Positions 31,040-41,746 of a stretch of 64,000 nucleotides of DNA are shown here, in pieces. Origin of the DNA: Closterium sp. Naga37s-1 (taxonomy: Eukaryota; Streptophyta; Zygnematophyceae; Desmidiales; Closteriaceae); NCBI GenBank assembly GCA_947471745.1, contig CANJKZ010000922.1, positions 2,578,001 through 2,642,000 of the forward strand. Reading direction: 5' to 3'. Every line of letters begins with the position of its first letter. Position 1 is the first letter of the stretch. A model generated the notes under the pieces. It was given only the letters and a program-made list of their open reading frames with translations, was not told the DNA's origin and did no database searches. Both the position numbers and the translations under genes were made by a program.

Positions 31040-32100
31040 GCGCATCGCGCCTTGCCTGACGCGCGCCTTGCGCCCTGCCCTAGTCACGGCCACTGCTGGA
31101 CACGACCCCTACTGCCTGTCGCGGCCCCTACTGCTGTCGCGACCCCACATGCCGTTGCGGCCCCTACTGCCGACGCGGCCCCTACTGCTGTCGCGGCCCT
31201 CGCTCGTCGCAGCCCCTGCCTCGCGGCCCTGCTGTCGCCGCCTATCGCGGCCCCTACTGCCGCTGCGACACCTACTGCCGTCGCGGCCCCAGCTGCCGTC
31301 GCGGCCCCTGCTACTGTCGCGGCCCCAAGCCGTCGCAGCCCCTGCTATTGCGGCCCCAAGCCGTTGCGGCCCCTGCCGTCGCCGCCCCTGCTATCGCGGC
31401 CCCTGCTACCGCGGCCCCTACTGTCGCGGCCACCTGCTATTGCGGCCCCTGCAGTCGCGGCCCCCCTGCTGTCGCGGCCCCCTGCTGTCGCGGCCCCCTG
31501 CTGTCGCGGCCACCTGCTTTCGCGGCCCCTGCTGTCGCCGCCCCTACTGGCGCGGCCCCTGCTGACGCGGCCCCTGGTGTCGCGGCCCCCCTACTATCGC
31601 GGGCCCTGCAGACGCCGCCCCTACTGGCGCGGCCCCTGCTGTCGCGGCCCCCTGCTGTCGCGGCCACCTGCTTTCGTGGCCCCTGCTGTCGCCGCCCCTA
31701 CTGGCGCGGCCCCTGCTGACGCGGCCCCTGGTGTCGCGGCCCCCCTACTATCGCGGCCCCTGCGGTCGCCGCCCCTACTGGCGCGGCCCCTTCTGTCGCG
31801 GCCCCTGCTGTCACGGCCCGGCCCTCCACCCGAACCCGGTAAGCACCTGCGCCGCCCTGCTGCGCCACGCCGCCAGTTGCCGAGCCACGCCGCCCAGCTG
31901 AGCCGCGCCGACCAGCCGAGCCGCGCCGCCCAGCCGAGCCGCGCCGCCCAGCCGAGCCGCGCCGCCCAGCCGAGCCGCGCCGCCCGCCGAGCCGCGCCGC
32001 CCTACCTAGCCGCGCCGCCCTACCGAGCCGCACCACCCTACTGAGCCGCACTGCCCTGCCTGCCCTACTGCCTCTGCTGCTCCTGCTGCTACTGCTGCTA
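31040..32100 (+). repeat. GC-rich repeat leader of B2
   Basis: Two repeat blocks: GCGGCCCCTGCTGTCGC-type units (about 31090-31820), with a larger tandem copy of about 160 bases visible near 31500-31740, and CAGCCGAGCCGCGCCGCC units (about 31880-32050). It ends in a (CTGCTA)n run before gag. The long open frames over it are products of base composition. Confidence 0.75.
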
Positions 32101-32117
32101 CTGCTGCTACTGCTGCT

Positions 32118-33308
32118 ATGGCTAGCCCTACTGTTCTCACCTTTGATGCTGAGGGGCGTGCAGTTGACTTTGACGTGTGGGTTGACGACCTGCAGCTCTT
32201 TCTTCAGTGTGACTCTAGGGATGGGGTATCCCTTTTCGATCACACGTCCGGTGTCTCTACTGCTCCTGCTGCCACTGCTGACAGTACGGTTCGCTCACAG
32301 TGGACCACTCGTAACGCTGTTGCTCGTCTTGCTGTTCCTAGTCACGTGCCGCCTGCTGAGCGCGCGCATTTTGGCCAGTACAAGACTGCTCAGTCTTTGT
32401 ACGACGCTGTAGTTGCACGCTACTCCTCCCCTGCCACTGCTGCCCTCAGCCGCCTCATGCTGCCGTACCTTTTCCTTGACCTTGCCGCCTTTGCCACAGT
32501 CGCTGACCTCACTGCTCACCTCCGCACAAGTGACGCCCGCTACCGCGCTGCCCTTCCCACTGAGTTCTGTGCCAAGACCCCCCCCCCCCATGTACATATC
32601 ACCCTTTACTACCTAGTCACACGCCTCCCTGACTCCCTTTCTTCAGTCAGAGACCACTTTCTCTCCCTTTGCCCCACCGAGCTCACTATCGACCTGCTAG
32701 AGGAGCGCCTAGCTGCAGCTGAGAAGAGTGTCTTAGCTGTAGGTGCTTCTCGCGGTGACCGTCGCACCCCTTTCTTTGAGGGGTGTTCCCCTGTCCCCCT
32801 TCTCCCCTCTGTTGCTTCTGCTGCTGCAGTCGACCTCGTTGGCACTGAGGAGGTCGGGACTGCGTCTGCTCCCAGTGGGAGGCACCGCAACAGCAAGGGC
32901 AAGGGGAGCAAGGGTGGTGGAGGGGACGGCGGGGGCGGCGGCGGAGGCGGTGGAGGAGGTGGAGGGGGTGGCGGTGGAGGTGGGGGTGGTACCGGGAGTG
33001 GGGGCTTCAGTGGCGGCGGCGGAGGTGGTGGAGGCAGCGGCGGAGGTGGTGGAGGCAGCAGCGGAGGTGGTGGAGGCGGCGGCAGCGGTGGTGGTGGCGG
33101 CGGCGGTGGTGCTAGTCGAGGTGCAGCTGCGCCGCGTGGCGGCTTTGGTGGTAGCCAGCGCCAGCAGCAGCCGCGTTCCCGTGAGACCCCGTCGGCCCAG
33201 CAGCTTCGTGAGTGGTACGTTGGGCGTGGGAGGTCTGGGGGTGCTGGTCCCTGCACTTACGTTCTTTGCACCGGCTGTCGTCGTGGGGAGACGTGCGGGC
33301 TGCCACAC
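32118..33308 (+). CDS. Gag of B2
   Basis: The best preserved gag in the window. Start Met 32118, then ASPTVLTFDAEGRAVDFDVW, DDLQLFLQCDSRDGVSLFDH, LYDAVVARYSSPATAALSRL, YRAALPTEFCAKTPPP, HVHITLYYLVTRLPDSLSSV and SLCPTELTIDLLEERLAAAE. A Gly-rich tail of about 90 residues and the Cys/His segment CTYVLCTGCRRGETCGLPHT follow. The frame stays open and passes into the integrase remnant, ending at 33365. It would make the capsid-like particle protein; here it would be a gag with a short foreign tail. Confidence 0.8.
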
Positions 33309-33374
33309 ACTGCGGCTGCTCCCCATTTTCTGTGGCCGTTCGTGGTTCAGTACGCTGCGCATTAGATCAACCTT
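33309..33374 (+). pseudogene. Integrase remnant fused to gag of B2
   Basis: AAPHFLWPFVVQYAAH then a stop, and INLQ in the same phase. In intact copies this lies several hundred codons after gag, so protease and the integrase core were deleted. Confidence 0.75.
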
Positions 33375-35985
33375 CAGCCCACAAGCTCTGGATACGGGCC
33401 ACTCGGCTCTACGGACTCGTCCGACGGTGGAGCTGAGAGCGAGTGACCAGTAGGCAGAGGAGTGGACTATGGCGAGGAGTACGTGAAGCCGAAGCGCTGA
33501 AGGACCTGCTGCACCATGTGTGACTGGGTCAAGGTAATGGTGCGCTGTGCTCTGTCCCGGGTGATCCGCAAGCCAAGATAGCTTGTCAGTTCACCCAGGT
33601 CTGTGCACGTGTGTCTCTTCTGCAGCTCGGACTTCACGTGGGCGAGTGCCTCAGTGTCAGCAGTAGCAAAGACGAGGTCGTCTACGTACACGAGAACGTA
33701 GAACGGCGGCAGAGTGGTGTCAGTATGTAGAAACAGCGACGGGTCAGCAGTGGACGGAGTAAAACCAAGAGTAGCAAGAGTCGTCCTCAGTGTGTCGTGC
33801 CACTCACGGGGTGCCTGGCGGAGACCGTAGACTGGCCACCGGAGGCTCCACTGGGTACCAGCAGGAAACGACCCAGTGAAGCCAGATGGGCGGCGCAGCC
33901 AGATCTCCTCGTGCAGGCTTCTCTGTAGGAAGGCTCTGCTGAAGTCAAGCGAGTGGAGCTCGTAGTCACGCTGAGCGGCGACGTGCAGCAGTACCCGAAG
34001 AGTGGTCATCTTCGGGGTAGGGAAGAAGGTCTGGAAGAAGTCAACTCCCTGTCGCTGACTGAAGCCACGTGCAATGTAACGCGCCTTGAAGACAGGCAGA
34101 GAACCCGGCGGCCGCTTCACCCTGAAGATCCACATGCCACTGACGATGTTCGCCCCAGGTGGGGGAACCTCGTCAACGTAGGTGCCTGTGGACTTCCAGG
34201 AAGCCATCTCGGCGTTCATGGCTGCCTGCCACTGAGAGGAGTGGGGACCCTCTATCGCCTCTGCAAAAGAGCGCGGGGTCGGGATGTCTGGTGCATCCGG
34301 GTCTCCCTCAGGGGCAAGCAGCATGGACACGAGATGAGGTACAGCAGCGGCAAAGCACTCAAACTCCTCAAGAACGTCCGTGCCAAGAGCACATTCACCC
34401 CTGACGGACGGAGGACAGACAGACGCAGACGCAGACTCAGCAACAAGACTAGTGGCGTAGTCTAGGCGACGGGCGGCAGCAAAGTCAACAAGCTCAGCAA
34501 CAAGAGCAGACGCAGCAGTGGACTCAAACAAAGGGTCAATGACAGTAGTGGCCAGAAAACGCGTGATTGTAGGACTAGCAGCACGAAGGGAGTCAGACTC
34601 CGGGTCCGGACCGTCAGGAACAGAGGACGCAGGAGGAGACGGCAGAGGGACACGCTTTGGAGCAGTGGAAGGACGCAGAGTCATAGAGTGAGTGCCAGGG
34701 ACAGGAGGAGGACGCGGACCGAAACACGACGACCAGTGCGAGCAGTGTGGACAGGCGACTGAGGACGAGACACAGGCAACACAGGACGCGACTGAGGCTC
34801 ACGACGCTCCGTAAGACCTCTAGTCGGTCCAGAGTAAGGAGAAGGACCAGGCAGTGGAGAGGCCGGCTGTAACTGCGACTGTGACTGGACAGGCGGAGGA
34901 CTCATTAAGGGAGGAGGAGGACCAGGAGAAGGTGGGAGACCAAGAACCTGCTGAAGGAGCGGAACGTACTACAGCCGCGGCCGCACAGCGCCACCAGAAT
35001 CAGCAGAGACAGCACCAGTACCCTCAGCTCCAGGGTCTCCAGTAACAACTCCCGCAGCACCACCAGCAGCAGCACCTGCAGCTCCAACGCCTGCAGTACC
35101 ACCAGCCCCAGCAGCTCTAGTACCTCCAGTACGAGCACCTCCAGGACTAGCGGCCACAGCAGCTCCAGCACCAGCAGCACCTCCAGCAGCTCAAGCACCA
35201 GTAGCACCTCCAGCAGCACCAGCACCAGCATCACCTCCAGCAGCTCCACCACCAGCAGCTCCTCCAGCAGCTCCAGTACCAGCATCACCTCCAGCAGCTC
35301 CAGCACCAGTAGTACCTCCAGCAGCTCCAGCACCAGTAGCACCTCTAGTAGCTCCAGCACCAGCAGCTCCTGGAGCACGGCAACAGCGCCGAGCGTACCA
35401 CTCAGGAAGTCGCTGCGGAGAGAGGGGCTCCCGGCGCAACGGGACACCCGGAGAGCCTCCAGACTCAACACGCGTAGGCTCAGCACCCCCTGACTCAGCA
35501 CCCCCAGGCTCCACACGCTCAGGCTCAGCACCCCCAGGCTCCACACGCTCAGGCTCAGCACCCACAGGCTCCGCACCCCCAGGCCCCGCACCCGCAGGCT
35601 CAGCACCCCTAGCAGCACCTGAGTCGACTGCTACCTCGACCGGCTCGGCAGGGTCTACCTGAGACACACCTGAGGGGGCAGGACCCTGAGGGGGGAGGGG
35701 GTCTACCGGAGGAGTACCTGGCGCTAGGAAGAGTGGCGGGGGGGGGGAGAAAGGTAGTGCGATAGGGAAAGAGACGGTAGTAAGACATCGACTCGTCAAA
35801 CGTGACGTCCTGAGAGGACAGAACACGACGCGAGGTGGGGTGGTAGAACTGCCACCCGGGTGCGTCAGGGGGGAAGCCAAGGAAGATGCAGGGAACGGCA
35901 CGGGAGGACAGCTTGTCCGCTGAAGTATCGCAGACAAAAGCTCGAGATCCTCAGACACGGAACGCGGACGCATCGCCAACCTTCT
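33375..35985 (-). pseudogene. Inverted integrase C-terminus, linker and RT of B2
   Basis: Read on the minus strand from 35985: integrase C-terminal part (VGDA region, ELLSAILQRTSCPPVPFPAS in a shifted frame), GGAEPERVEPGGAEP and GAAGGATGAGAAGG linker repeats, then an unbroken 405-codon RT frame (34684-33467). RT motifs are GVDFFQTFFPTPKMTTLRVL, SLDFSRAFLQRSLHEEIWLR, VYGLRQAPREWHDTLR and YVDDLVFATADTEALAHVKS. The frame stops at FTYSSP and RT homology ends at 33375. Apart from missing ends, the polymerase core looks intact. Confidence 0.8.
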
Positions 35986-36268
35986 CCGTTATTGAACCAA
36001 ATCGGACTGATGGTCTGATTTTCAGACGTTCGTTTTTGCATTCATCTTATTTTTAAAACACTGGTTTTTATTTCGTCTGATCAGCTCATCTGATTTTTCA
36101 AAGCAAGCATTATACTTCGCCTGCGATTTCAGACTTCCCGTATATTTCCGACTGACACCGGAACCCTTCATTTCAACGCCCCCCTCCTCCCCCCCCCCCC
36201 CCCCCCCCCACCCTTTCCCCATCCCTCGTGAAATCCAGCCCAGCCCAGCCCCCTTCCCGTCATGTCCC
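35986..36268. other. Spacer before NA1
   Basis: AT-rich DNA with short palindromic words (TCTGATTTTCAGA near 36013) and a poly-C tract near 36188-36210. No gene seen. The last five bases (GTCCC) are the NA1 target duplication. Confidence 0.4.
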
Positions 36269-36491
36269 TGTTAGAATAGTAATTTAGTAGGAAATAGGAG
36301 CCATACTAGGGTAGGCTAGACATGAGTGTTGAGAGAGTTGAGGTAAGAGGAAAATCGAGAAAGAATGTTTCACTTAAGGGCCAAAGGCCCAAGTTATACA
36401 AGAGACAAGTAAGGAGGGGGTGCACCACAAGCAAGACAGCAATATAACTACACTACAGCTACATGCAGTTATACAGAAATATATTCTGACA
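36269..36491 (-). repeat. 3' LTR of NA1 (223 bp)
   Basis: Minus strand starts TGTCAGAATATATTTC and ends ACTATTCTAACA. Compared with the 5' LTR it has a handful of substitutions and a 5-base indel (TACGGTAGAACTAC in the 5' copy). Confidence 0.85.
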
Positions 36492-36609
36492 CACCCCCTA
36501 ACAGCATGCAGGATTAGCCATGTGCATAACACCCCCTGAAGGGGTACACCCTGTGCAGCAGAGGAAGGAGAGGGCAAGTGAAGAGGAGGGACCATGAGAG
36601 GAGAGGAGG

Positions 36610-36835
36610 TGGTGGGTGACGGCTGAAGCTGCTGGCACACGGGCAACTGGAGCAACTGGCACACTGGTAAATGGAGCAACTGGCACACGTGCAACTGGAG
36701 TAACTGGCTCCGCGGCTAAGCGAGCGGCAGGAGCAACTGACTCACGGGCGACAGGAGCAACAGGCTCACGAGCAACTGGCGCAACGGTCTCACGGGCGTC
36801 TGGAGCTACTGGCTTCACGGCGTCCACCCCCCTAT
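36610..36835 (-). repeat. Short tandem repeat coding PVAR/PVAP in NA1
   Basis: Plus strand repeats GGAGCAACTGGCTCACGGGC-like units, about 21-30 bases. On the minus strand it gives an open frame of tandem PVAREPVAP units in a 137-codon ORF (36498-36911). Whether it is translated is unknown. Confidence 0.5.
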
Positions 36836-36959
36836 AACTTCCCCCATTTCCCAAAACCTCCCTTTCACACCCCTCAACATCCCTACCGCCACTCCCACAT
36901 CTCCCCCACACCCTCCCCCCCCCCTCCCCCCCAGCGGCATGTGCAGCAGTGGGAGAGAG

Positions 36960-37716
36960 AGGAGTAGTTGCAGCAGTTCACTCACACCCACCACCCCCAT
37001 ACCCTCCCCCCCACTGCTGCACCCGCAGCAGGGAGATGGAGGAGAAAGGGGGGGGGGGGCGGGGGGGGGGCTGGTGCTGTAGATCCCCTCCCCCCCACTG
37101 CTGCACCCGCAGCAGGGGGATGGAGGAACAGGGGGGGGCGGGGGGGCTGGTGCTGCAGATCCCCTTCCCCCCACTTCTGCACCCGCAGCAGGGGGATGGA
37201 GGAGAAGGGGTGGGCGGGGGGGCTGGTGCTGTAGATCCCCTCCCCCCACTGCTGCACCCGCAGCAGGGGAATGGAGGAACGGGGGGGGGGGGGGGGCGGG
37301 GGGGCTGGTGCTGTAGATCCCCTCCCCCCACTGCTGCACCCGCAGCAGGGGGATGGAGGAGAAGGGGCGGGGGGGCGGGGGGGGCTGGTGCTGCAGTTCC
37401 CTTCCTGCCACCCCCTTAACCTCCAAGCTCCCCCCCCTCTCCCAACACAACATCAAGTGCGGCAGGGAGAGAGAGGAGGAGGTGGTGGGCAGCTGACTAC
37501 TCACACCCGCCACCCCCATACCCTCCCCCCCACTGCTGCACGCGCAGCAGGGGGATGGAGGAGAAAAAAAGGGGGGGGGGCGGGGGGGGGGGCAGTGTAG
37601 AAGCTGCTCGGGCGACAGCAAGGCGCGCGATGGGCAGGAACCCATCGTTCGCCACCCCCGCCACCCCCATACCCTCCCCCCCTTGCTGCACGCGTAGCAG
37701 GGGGATGGAGAAGAAA

Positions 37717-37755
<39 letters not shown>

Positions 37756-37875
37756 CGGTGTAAGAGCCGCGCGGGCAACAGCAGGGCGAGCGACGGGCAG
37801 GACACCGTCGTTCGCCACCCCCGCCACCCCCATACCCTCCCCCCCCTGCTGCACGATCAGCAGGGGGGTGGAGGA
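36960..37875 (-). repeat. Hairpin-bearing tandem repeats of NA1
   Basis: At least eight copies of a CTGCTGC-ACCC-GCAGCAG type inverted repeat followed by GGGGATGGAGGA, near 37013, 37099, 37171, 37249, 37330, 37531, 37683 and 37848. The first five are spaced about 70-85 bases, the rest about 150-200. G tracts of 7 to over 25 bases separate them, the longest at about 37719-37755. Each can fold as a 7-bp stem with a 4-base loop. Confidence 0.75.
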
Positions 37876-38159
37876 GAAGGGGGGGGCGGGGGGGCGGTGC
37901 AGGGGCTCGAGGACGACAGCAGGTCGCACGACAAGCAGGAACCCATCGTGCGCCACGGGCGCACGACAGGCACGAAATCGACGCACGCCCGAGGAGCGCG
38001 ACGGACTGAAAATCGACGCGTGCCCGGGGCGCACGATGGGCAGAAAACCGACGAGCGCCCGAGGCGCGCGACGGGCAGCAGAAAAATAGGCCGCCATTGA
38101 GATTAGGTTTGGTGGGCCCATTGAGATTAGGTCCTAAGATAAGAACCACTCTGATAACA

Positions 38160-38387
38160 TGTTAGAATAGTAACTTAGTAGGAAATAGGAGCCATACTAG
38201 GGTAGGCTAAACATGAGTGTCGAGAGAGTTGAGGTAAGAGGAAAATCGAGAAAGAATGTTTCACTAAAGGGCCAAAGGCCCAAGTTATACAAGAGACAAG
38301 TAAGGAGGGGGTGCATCACAAGCAGGACAGCGATATAACTACACTACGGTAGAACTACATGCAGTTATACAGAAATATATTCTGACA
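38160..38387 (-). repeat. 5' LTR of NA1 (228 bp)
   Basis: Ends on the minus strand directly at the primer site (38144-38159). TG...CA ends. Confidence 0.85.
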
Positions 38388-38392
38388 GTCCC

Positions 38393-39211
38393 CTCCCCCC
38401 CCCCCCCCCCCTCCCTCCTCTCCCCCCTCTCCGCGGTCCGTTGCTCCTACAAATACAATACAAGACAATATGACAGTCCCTCAGGACGCAGTAAAAGTAG
38501 ACGATCAATCGTCTATCGCGGTCGATGTGCAGATTGGTTACCCGGTTTACTAGCCTAAAACTATGCTACAGTGAGGTTTTTGTCAATATTTTGTCAAGAT
38601 TTTGTGCAGACTGATCAGTGATCGTGCGAGATCAGTCAGAGGCATCAAAGCGCGGCTGATGTTCACGAACCGGGCAGAACATGCACGATTGATCCTGATG
38701 CCTGCGAATTGTTGTGATTTCGCGAAGTGGCGAAATGGAGTCGCAAAAAACTCTGCATTTCGTGGTTCGAGTGGGTAAGTTTATTTCGCCAAGCTGGTTG
38801 CCCTGTGGTCTGCGAAATGTCGCAGGTGGATTGGACGACAAATGATTTTATGTGCTGGTGTCGCGCAAGTCCAAAATTTCGCTTCTGAAACATCCAACCC
38901 AAAAATCATGGGTGGTCGTTAAAACGACGTGGGCGCATCGTTTCGCCAATCAATTCGCACAATCGATTGTGCGGATCGATATACAAGCGTGATCCTGTGA
39001 TATTTGCACTTTTGCCGCGTCCTCATGCCACTGCATCCCAACTTCCCCAGAGTCCCTCTCGCCACACATTGCCATGCCACACACACGCCTGTCAGCTAGT
39101 AGGCTCGCCGCGTCAGCGGCGTATGCAGAAAAGCATTTTAAAAAGGCGAGATGCTCGACTAGTGTCTTATTAGCTAAATCAGACCATGCGTAATAGATCG
39201 TCTGAAAATTC
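38393..39211. other. Spacer between NA1 and the solo LTR
   Basis: About 820 bases. A C tract starts it, followed by mixed sequence without a supported reading frame or RNA gene. Short inverted words such as ACTGATCAGT occur near 38610. I see nothing else. Confidence 0.4.
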
Positions 39212-39216
39212 AGGCA

Positions 39217-39434
39217 TGTCAAGATAGTAGCTAGTATGAAGGTAGGAACCATGCTATGGTTGAATGTCGAGGGAGTTTAGGCAAGGGGAAAATCGAGAAA
39301 GAAGGGGTTTCACTATAGAAAGTTGGAAACATATATGCAAGGGAAAGAGAGGTGCACCACCAAACAAGTTTAGAATTACATTAAGTCTACACTACAGGCA
39401 GTTATAATATAATGCATGTAATTATATTCTGACA
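39217..39434 (-). mobile_element. Solo LTR related to NA1/NA2
   Basis: 218 bp. Minus strand TGTCAGAATATAATTAC to ATCTTGACA. It shares the blocks CGAGAAAGAA, GGTGCACCACCAAACAAG, CTACACTACAGGCAG and TATATTCTGACA with NA1 and NA2 LTRs. The target duplication is nearly perfect (AGGCA 39212-39216, AGACA 39435-39439). No internal sequence adjoins. Confidence 0.8.
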
Positions 39435-39439
39435 AGACA

Positions 39440-39562
39440 TAGCTCCAACATTCATATGATAAATCAGACAAAAAAAATGCCCGTCTGAACGTCAGATGAA
39501 ACAAATTTTATTTTCTTCAATTTCAGACAGGCCTAAATCCTAGCAAGAGCCCTGGGGGTCAC
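39440..39562. other. Spacer before NA2
   Basis: AT-rich DNA with an inverted repeat TCAGAC...GTCTGA near 39465. No gene. GTCAC at 39558-39562 is the NA2 target duplication. Confidence 0.4.
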
Positions 39563-39759
39563 TGTGAGAATAGTAGGTGAACCGAGGCTTAGGAGAAACC
39601 ATAACCAAGGTGAATGTCGAGAGAAAATTCGAGAGGAGATGATTGCACTATAGGAACAACAGTCCATATAGGCATGAGCTAGGGGTGCACCACCAACAAA
39701 GTATGAACCTACACTACAGTTAATGCAAAGGACAGTTTATATAAAATATGTTTTCAACA
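39563..39759 (-). repeat. 3' LTR of NA2 (197 bp)
   Basis: Minus strand TGTTGAAAACATATTTT to CTATTCTCACA. Highly similar to the 5' LTR. Confidence 0.85.
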
Positions 39760-40989
39760 CACCCCCTAAACTGTTCATAGCAATAACCAGTGCAGTCAAC
39801 ACCCCCTGAAGGGGTACACCCAAGACAGAGCGCAGCAGAAGTAGGAGAGGGCATGTGAGGAGGAGAGAGAAAGAGATGAGGAGAGGAGGTGAGGGGGAGC
39901 CAAGCGCGGCGAGCCCCTCTTACGAACCCCCTCATTACAAAGGGGGAGGTGAGAGAGAGAGAGAGAGAGATGAGGAGAGGAGGTGGGGGGAAGCCAAGCG
40001 CGGCAAACCCCTCTTCAAACCTCCTTTTTTTTTTACAGAGGGGGGGGGGGGGTGAGAGAGGGAGGAGAGGAGGTGGGGGGGAGCCAAGCGCGGCGAGCCC
40101 CTCTTACGAACCTCCAAGTCCACACCCTCTTTCAGCCACCCCCCTAAACCTCACCCCCCCCCTGTTCAACCAGACCCCAAAACCGCACCCTTCTTTCAGC
40201 CACCCCCCAAACTACACCCCTTCCGCCACCCCCTCACCCGCCCCCCTTACCCAACTGCAATAGGAGCAGCAGGGGGGGAAGAAAGAAGAGGCGGAGGGAC
40301 GGCTGCTGGCTGGTCACACCCGCCACCCTCACACCCTCCCCCCTCTCCCTCTTCGGTTGCACGAGCAGCAGAAGTGGTGGGAGCCGCTGCTGCATCCACC
40401 CCCGTCACCCCCATACCCTCCCCCCCCCTGCTGTACGACCAGCAGGGGGACGGAGGAGAAGGGGGAAGGGGGCGGTGCAGGGGCTGCGTGGGCGACCGCA
40501 GGTCGCACGAAAAACATCTGCCACCCCCTCACACCCTCTCCCCCACTCCCCCCACAGCAGCAGGCACATCCGTGAGAGGGGAGGAGGCATGGTAGCAGCT
40601 GCTGCTGCTGAGGCACATTCGCCACCCCCTCACACCCTCTCCCCACAGCAGCGAACGCGGCCGTGAGAGAGGAGGAGGCGTGGCGGCAGCTGCTGCTGCT
40701 GAGGCACATCCGCCACCCCCTCACACCCTCTCGAACCCTTTCCCATGGGGGGGGGGGAGGGGGGCGGGGGTGGGGAATGAGCTGCGCGTGCGAATGCAGG
40801 GCACGCGGGCAGGAAGAAACCGTCGTGCACTCGAGGCGTGCGACGGGTAGAAACCGACGCGCGCCCGGGATGTGCGACGGGCAGGAACCGACGCGCAGCC
40901 GGGGTGCGCATCGAGCAGAAACCGTCACGCACTCGGGGTGCACGACGGGCAGAAACCGACGCACAGCCAGGGCGCGCATCGGGCAGAAA

Positions 40990-41480
40990 ATCGACGTGGC
41001 CGACGGGCCTAGGGGCGACGGACAACGGGCCGGGCCGAGGGGAGCGACGGGCGATGGGGCAGACAGGCCTGGGGGCGACGGGCGCGAGCGACGGGCCGGG
41101 GGCCGGAGACTAGGGGCGACGGGCGATGGGGCCGACGGGCCTGGGGGCGGCGGGCGCGAGCGACAGGCCGGGGGCCGGAGGCTAGGGGCGACGGGCGATG
41201 GGGCCGACGGGCCTGGGGGTGGCGGGCGCGAGCGACGGGCCGGGGGCCGGAAGCTAGGGGCGACAGGCTGGGCTAGGAGCGACGGGCCTACGGGCCGGGC
41301 TGGGGGCGACGGGCCGGCCTAGGGGCGACGGGCCTAGGGGCGACGAGCCGCGGCGACAGGCCTAGGGGCGACGGGCCGAGGGACGACGGGCCGAGAGGCG
41401 ACGCGCGCGAGCGACGGGCCAAGGGGCCGGGGCCTAGGGGCGACGGGCGACGGGCCATGCCGAACGTCGAGAGTATGGGG
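40990..41480 (-). repeat. GC-rich leader repeats of NA2
   Basis: Units of GACGGGCC(T/G)AGGGGC, including three longer tandem copies of about 70 bases (41040-41260) with GACGGGCGATGGGGC(C/A)GACGG. The unit matches leader repeats of Copia A2 and A4. Confidence 0.7.
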
Positions 41481-41545
41481 CCGCACGAGGGCGGCGCGCA
41501 GGGCAGCAGGTGGTGGGCCCAAGGGTCGTAACTACTCTAAAACCA

Positions 41546-41741
41546 TTTCAGAATAGTAGGTGAACCGAGGCTTAGAAGAAACCGTAGCCAAGGTGAATGT
41601 CGAGAGAAAAGTCGAGAGGAGATGATTGCACTATAGGAACAAAAGTACATATAGGCAAGAGCTAGGGGTGCACCACCAACAAAGTATAAACCTACACTAC
41701 AGTTAATGCAAGGAAATTTTATATAAAATATGTTTTCAACA
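41546..41741 (-). repeat. 5' LTR of NA2 (196 bp)
   Basis: The inner end is decayed (plus TTTCAGAATAG instead of TGTGAGAATAG). The outer end is intact and abuts the target duplication. Confidence 0.85.
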
Positions 41742-41746
41742 GTCAC

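Larger units (their letters stand above)
30831..35985 (+). mobile_element. Copia family B element B2 with an inverted pol segment
   Basis: A plus-strand 5' LTR, primer site, leader and gag run from 30831 to about 33308. Gag then joins a short integrase piece (AAPHFLWPFVVQYAAH), and at about 33375 the sequence flips: 33375-35985 reads on the minus strand from integrase C-terminus to RT. The integrase break on the plus side (HQINLQ) and at the far end of the inverted part (KVGDAS region) lie about 15 codons apart in the intact protein, which fits inversion within one element. Protease, most of integrase, RNase H and 3' LTR are absent. Confidence 0.75.
36269..38387 (-). mobile_element. NA1, non-autonomous LTR retrotransposon
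   Basis: 2,119 bp with LTRs at 36269-36491 (223 bp) and 38160-38387 (228 bp) and a perfect GTCCC target duplication (36264-36268, 38388-38392). Minus strand has the primer site TGTTATCAGAGTGGTT after the 5' LTR and a polypurine tract TTAGGGGGTG before the 3' LTR. The interior has no gag or pol. It is made of GC-rich tandem repeats: about 40-base CGACGGGCAGAAACCGACG-type units near the primer site, then hairpin-bearing repeats (36960-37870), then an APVAREPVAP-coding repeat (36620-36830). It must borrow proteins from a related full element not present here. Confidence 0.85.
39563..41741 (-). mobile_element. NA2, non-autonomous LTR retrotransposon
   Basis: 2,179 bp with LTRs 39563-39759 and 41546-41741 and a perfect GTCAC duplication (39558-39562, 41742-41746). 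Minus strand has a decayed primer site TGGTTTTAGAG after the 5' LTR and the polypurine tract TTAGGGGGTG before the 3' LTR. There is no gag or pol. The interior holds GGGCCTAGGGGCGACGGGCC-type repeats (40995-41480), about 40-base GACGGGCAGAAACCGACGCGC-type units (40800-41000), a block of CGCCACCCCCTCACACCCTC units, and GGAGAGGAGGTGGGGGGGAG purine-rich repeats (39860-40090). NA1 and NA2 share the last two types of leader repeat, LTR blocks and a conserved stem near the polypurine tract. Confidence 0.85.

Noticed and set aside
36815..38149. 444-codon minus-strand ORF across NA1
   Set aside because: It covers low-complexity poly-Pro/Gly sequence with no domain and changes character with each repeat; GC content alone explains the lack of stops.
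36000..39540. TCTGA/TCAGA palindromic words near 36010 and 39465 as one transposon split by NA1 and NA2
   Set aside because: The two stretches are only loosely similar and no terminal repeats or target duplication could be placed.
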